A DNA stretch of 64,000 nt from Pseudomonadota bacterium (GTDB lineage: Bacteria; Pseudomonadota; Gammaproteobacteria; Steroidobacterales; Steroidobacteraceae). A model generated the notes under the pieces. It did not search any database and was not told where the DNA came from. It was given only the letters and a program-made list of their open reading frames with translations. The DNA lies in the NCBI GenBank assembly GCA_021792555.1, contig JAJYUL010000001.1:1-64000 (forward strand), written 5' to 3'. Position 1 is the first letter of the stretch. Each line of letters begins with the position of its first letter. A program made the position numbers and the translations under genes. This document shows positions 61,649 to 64,000 of the stretch, piece by piece.

Positions 61649-64000
61649 TCATTTGGTCACCGTGAACACCAGATCCGCCCCGCCGAGCTCCCCGCTTTTG
61701 CTCTGCCCGGCGAGCTTGCCCTGTCCGGCCTCGATGCGGATCGTCCAGTGCTCGCCGATGCTGTAGCGCAGCCGCACCGCGCTCAGCTGCTCGGTGAGCC
61801 CCACGCCGTAGCTCACGTACAGCCGCGGTGAGAGGTACTTGCCGAGCACCAGCGAGGTTTCGTTGTTCAGATCCGTCTGCAGGCTGACATCCGGCAGCCC
61901 GATGCGCGAGCCGAGCTGCTGCGCGAGAATCGCGCCGCCCTGGGCGATCAGCTCGCTCGCGGCGGTGCTCTGCTGAGCCTGCGCGCTGGTGGTCTGCAGC
62001 GCCTGCAGCGAGCCGCCGCCGCCGGAGAGGATCAGCGACATGATCTGCGACTGCGACAGCGAGGGATTGGAAAAGAAGGAGACCTGCGGCTGCTTCAGAG
62101 TGCCGCTGACGTTGATCCCCGCCGTGACGTCCGGGTAGCGGCGCACGGCACGGATCTCGATGCCCGGGTTGTCGAGCGGCCCGCCGCGGAAGAACAGCCG
62201 CCCGGATTGGATGGTGAGCGTGCGCGCATAGGCGGAATACTGGCCCTTCTGCACGTACAGCTCGCCGGTGGCGGTCGTGCCCTGACCCGCACCGCTGCGC
62301 ACGGTGAGCCGCCCGGTCAGATTGCCGGTCAACCCCATGGTCTCGATGTTGACGTCGTTGCCGAGCTCGAAGGTGACCGCGCTCGCCACCTGGTAGCGCT
62401 TCGGCGAGCTCGCCGACTCCTCCCCGACGATCACCTGATCGGAGGAGGTGCGCACCGCCCCGGTGAGGTTGCGCGGCGCGATGTGCGCGTGAGTGATATC
62501 GACCGTGCCGGTGACCTCGATGCGGCGGGCCGCCATGTGGAAATCGAGATTCGGGGACGCATCGATGCGCGCCTCGGGCACATCGACGACCCGCAGATCC
62601 GTGCCCTGCAAATGCAGCTCGCCGTAGGGCACCTCGTCCCGCCAGCCCATCCGTCCGGTGGCACGCAGCAGCCCCTTGCCGACCCGCGCCGAGCCCTCGA
62701 CGATCAGGCTGCCGCCGGCCAGGTGCGCCGTGAGGGCGAGATCGCGCATCAGCAGGTTCGTGCGGTACAGGTCGGCCGTGGCGTTGATGACGTGAATGAC
62801 GCCGCTCAGGTGAGGATCGGAAACGGTCCCGCCTACGGCCGCGTTCGCGACCAGCACGCCCGAGACTTCATCGACACCCGGCATGTACAGCGAGACGAGG
62901 TTCAGCCGGGCGGTCTGCACGCGCACGCTGCCCTTGAGCGGCATGTCGTGCCAGTCGGACACCTTGCGCCCGATGTCGAGCGTCGCATCGAGCGTGCCGA
63001 TGGCGCCGGAGCTGAGCGTGGCCTGCGCGTGGATCACGTCCGGTTGCGCGGTGGCGGTGAGCAGGCCCGAGCCGATGGTGGTCCGCTCGATCCGGCCGCT
63101 GACCAGCCGTCGCGACAGCACGCCGTTCGCCAGCGTCATGCGCAGCGTGCCCTGTGCAGGCAGGCCCCCGCCGCCGCTGAGATCGATCCGGGCGCCGATC
63201 GTCCCCTGGTACTGCACCGCCGGCGTCATGCCGGCCGTCAGGGTCGCCAGCGGCAGCGCGCTCGCGGTGACGTAGGCGGACCAGCTCGCGGGCGTCCAAG
63301 TGGCGCCGGTGCACAACGCGCCCGGCTGACCATCCAGGCACAGCGCATCGAGGGTGCTGCGCGTGTGCGACAGGGTCAGCTGCGCTGCGCGGCGCAAATG
63401 CAGCCGCAGCGACTCCGCCCCGGTGACGGTGAACGCAGTGACCTGGCCGCTGAACACGCCGCCCTCGAAGCTGCCGCCTGCCTGCGCCGCGAGGTGCAGC
63501 CCGGGCGCATTCGCCTCCAGCCGGGCCGCCAGCTTCGAGGGCGGGCCGTTCAGGGTGAAATCCAGGCTGCGCAGCCGGCGGTGCCGGGAGCGCAGCTCGC
63601 GCAACTGCACCGTCACGTCCGAAGGACGCGATGAGGTCGGGTCGAAATCGACGTGCGCGGTGATCGAGGCGAGCGAGTTCGGGCCGACGTGCAGATCCGA
63701 GCCGCGCAGCGAGGCCCGCACCTGCGGCGCGGAGAGCGGCCCGTCGATCGAGCCGCTCGCATCGATGCGGCCCCGGTCGGCGGCCGAGATGAGGCGCAGA
63801 TCCCCGGCCACCGAGAAGCGCAGGTTCGCCTGATGATCGAGCCGGCCATCGAGGGCGAGGCGGGTCTGCCCCAGGTTCAGCCGCAGATGCTGGAACGACC
63901 AGGCGCCGTGATCGCGGGCAAGGCGCCCGCCGCCGCTCGCGGCCTGGCCGCGCACCACACCGCTCAGCCGCTCGATGTCGACGCGCAACGGCGCGCCGGC
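61649..64000 (-). CDS. tamB: Translocation and assembly module protein TamB, C-terminal part
   Basis: At least 784 residues, open to the window edge; the start lies outside. The long beta-rich repeats (many LDGRL, SGxLxGPLSAPQV strands) and the terminal DUF490 region (GELYVQKGQYSAYARTLTIQSGRLFFRGGPLDNPGIEIRAVRRYPDVTAGINVSG, about residues 570-625 from the edge) identify TamB/YtfN. It ends in SGELGGADLVFTVTK. TamB forms an inner-membrane-anchored periplasmic groove that moves phospholipid and helps barrel assembly with TamA; TamA would be expected upstream. It ends 76 bases before argR on the same strand. Confidence 0.9.
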   Translation of the reverse strand, partial: AGAPLRVDIERLSGVVRGQAASGGGRLARDHGAWSFQHLRLNLGQTRLALDGRLDHQANLRFSVAGDLRLISAADRGRIDASGSIDGPLSAPQVRASLRGSDLHVGPNSLASITAHVDFDPTSSRPSDVTVQLRELRSRHRRLRSLDFTLNGPPSKLAARLEANAPGLHLAAQAGGSFEGGVFSGQVTAFTVTGAESLRLHLRRAAQLTLSHTRSTLDALCLDGQPGALCTGATWTPASWSAYVTASALPLATLTAGMTPAVQYQGTIGARIDLSGGGGLPAQGTLRMTLANGVLSRRLVSGRIERTTIGSGLLTATAQPDVIHAQATLSSGAIGTLDATLDIGRKVSDWHDMPLKGSVRVQTARLNLVSLYMPGVDEVSGVLVANAAVGGTVSDPHLSGVIHVINATADLYRTNLLMRDLALTAHLAGGSLIVEGSARVGKGLLRATGRMGWRDEVPYGELHLQGTDLRVVDVPEARIDASPNLDFHMAARRIEVTGTVDITHAHIAPRNLTGAVRTSSDQVIVGEESASSPKRYQVASAVTFELGNDVNIETMGLTGNLTGRLTVRSGAGQGTTATGELYVQKGQYSAYARTLTIQSGRLFFRGGPLDNPGIEIRAVRRYPDVTAGINVSGTLKQPQVSFFSNPSLSQSQIMSLILSGGGGSLQALQTTSAQAQQSTAASELIAQGGAILAQQLGSRIGLPDVSLQTDLNNETSLVLGKYLSPRLYVSYGVGLTEQLSAVRLRYSIGEHWTIRIEAGQGKLAGQSKSGELGGADLVFTVTK

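Overview
The window is about 70% G+C, densely packed chromosomal DNA with no insertion sequences, phage genes or CRISPR. Gene content and synteny (oxyR-ahpCD, ubiE-ubiJ-ubiB, ubiK next to amtB, hslVU-xerC-DUF484-dapF, a LytTR two-component pair beside argH, engB near polA, ribosomal protein THX, LptM) point to an aerobic gammaproteobacterium. The N-acylornithine-type carbamoyltransferase and the GC content suggest a lineage near Xanthomonadales/Nevskiales/Steroidobacterales. That placement is inference.

Layout. 1-432: 3' end of a gene of decapeptide repeats, with a two-way terminator. 0.56-9.8 kb: FadD acyl-CoA ligase, a cupin, an orphan LytTR regulator, a degenerate EAL protein, an acyl-CoA dehydrogenase, a lipase-like hydrolase. 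8.9-11.1 kb: OxyR diverging from AhpC-AhpD around a recognisable OxyR operator. 12.2-18.9 kb: a complete unsplit tryptophan operon trpL-E-G-D-C-F-B-A with a classical Trp-codon leader and attenuator. 19-21 kb: thioesterase-like protein, pyrophosphatase, the 37-residue ribosomal protein THX, an RRM protein with a long leader. 21.1-25.9 kb: 2-oxoacid:ferredoxin oxidoreductase (KorAB type) with an FAD/4Fe-4S oxidoreductase. 26.2-29.2 kb: ubiquinone genes. 29.2-33.4 kb: Lrp regulator, EamA transporter, GST, two outer-membrane proteins, tRNA-Arg(CCG). 33.6-39.2 kb: cytochrome c5, ubiK, amtB with a sigma-54 promoter, small enzymes, LptM. 39.2-46.8 kb: polA, an aldehyde dehydrogenase, a candidate sRNA, engB, cytochrome c4, two DsbA-like proteins.

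46.8-64 kb is one 17-kb run of minus-strand genes: tamB (cut by the window end), argR, argG, an uncharacterised P-loop protein, argC, argD, an argF-like gene, argB, argH, an AlgZ/AlgR-like two-component system, dapF, DUF484, xerC, hslV, hslU. The arginine cluster is the most unusual part. Its carbamoyltransferase belongs to the N-acetyl/N-succinylornithine class and carries small residues at both positions that set acetyl specificity. It has no linked acyltransferase or deacylase, and a P-loop protein of unknown function lies between argG and argC. A pair of 18-bp boxes with ArgR-type spacing precedes argR.

Regulatory signals read directly from sequence: trp attenuator, OxyR tetrad operator, sigma-54 promoter of amtB, paired ARG-like boxes, a sigma-E-type promoter followed by a structured ~110-nt RNA and terminator beside engB, and a minus-strand terminator in the leader of the kor operon.
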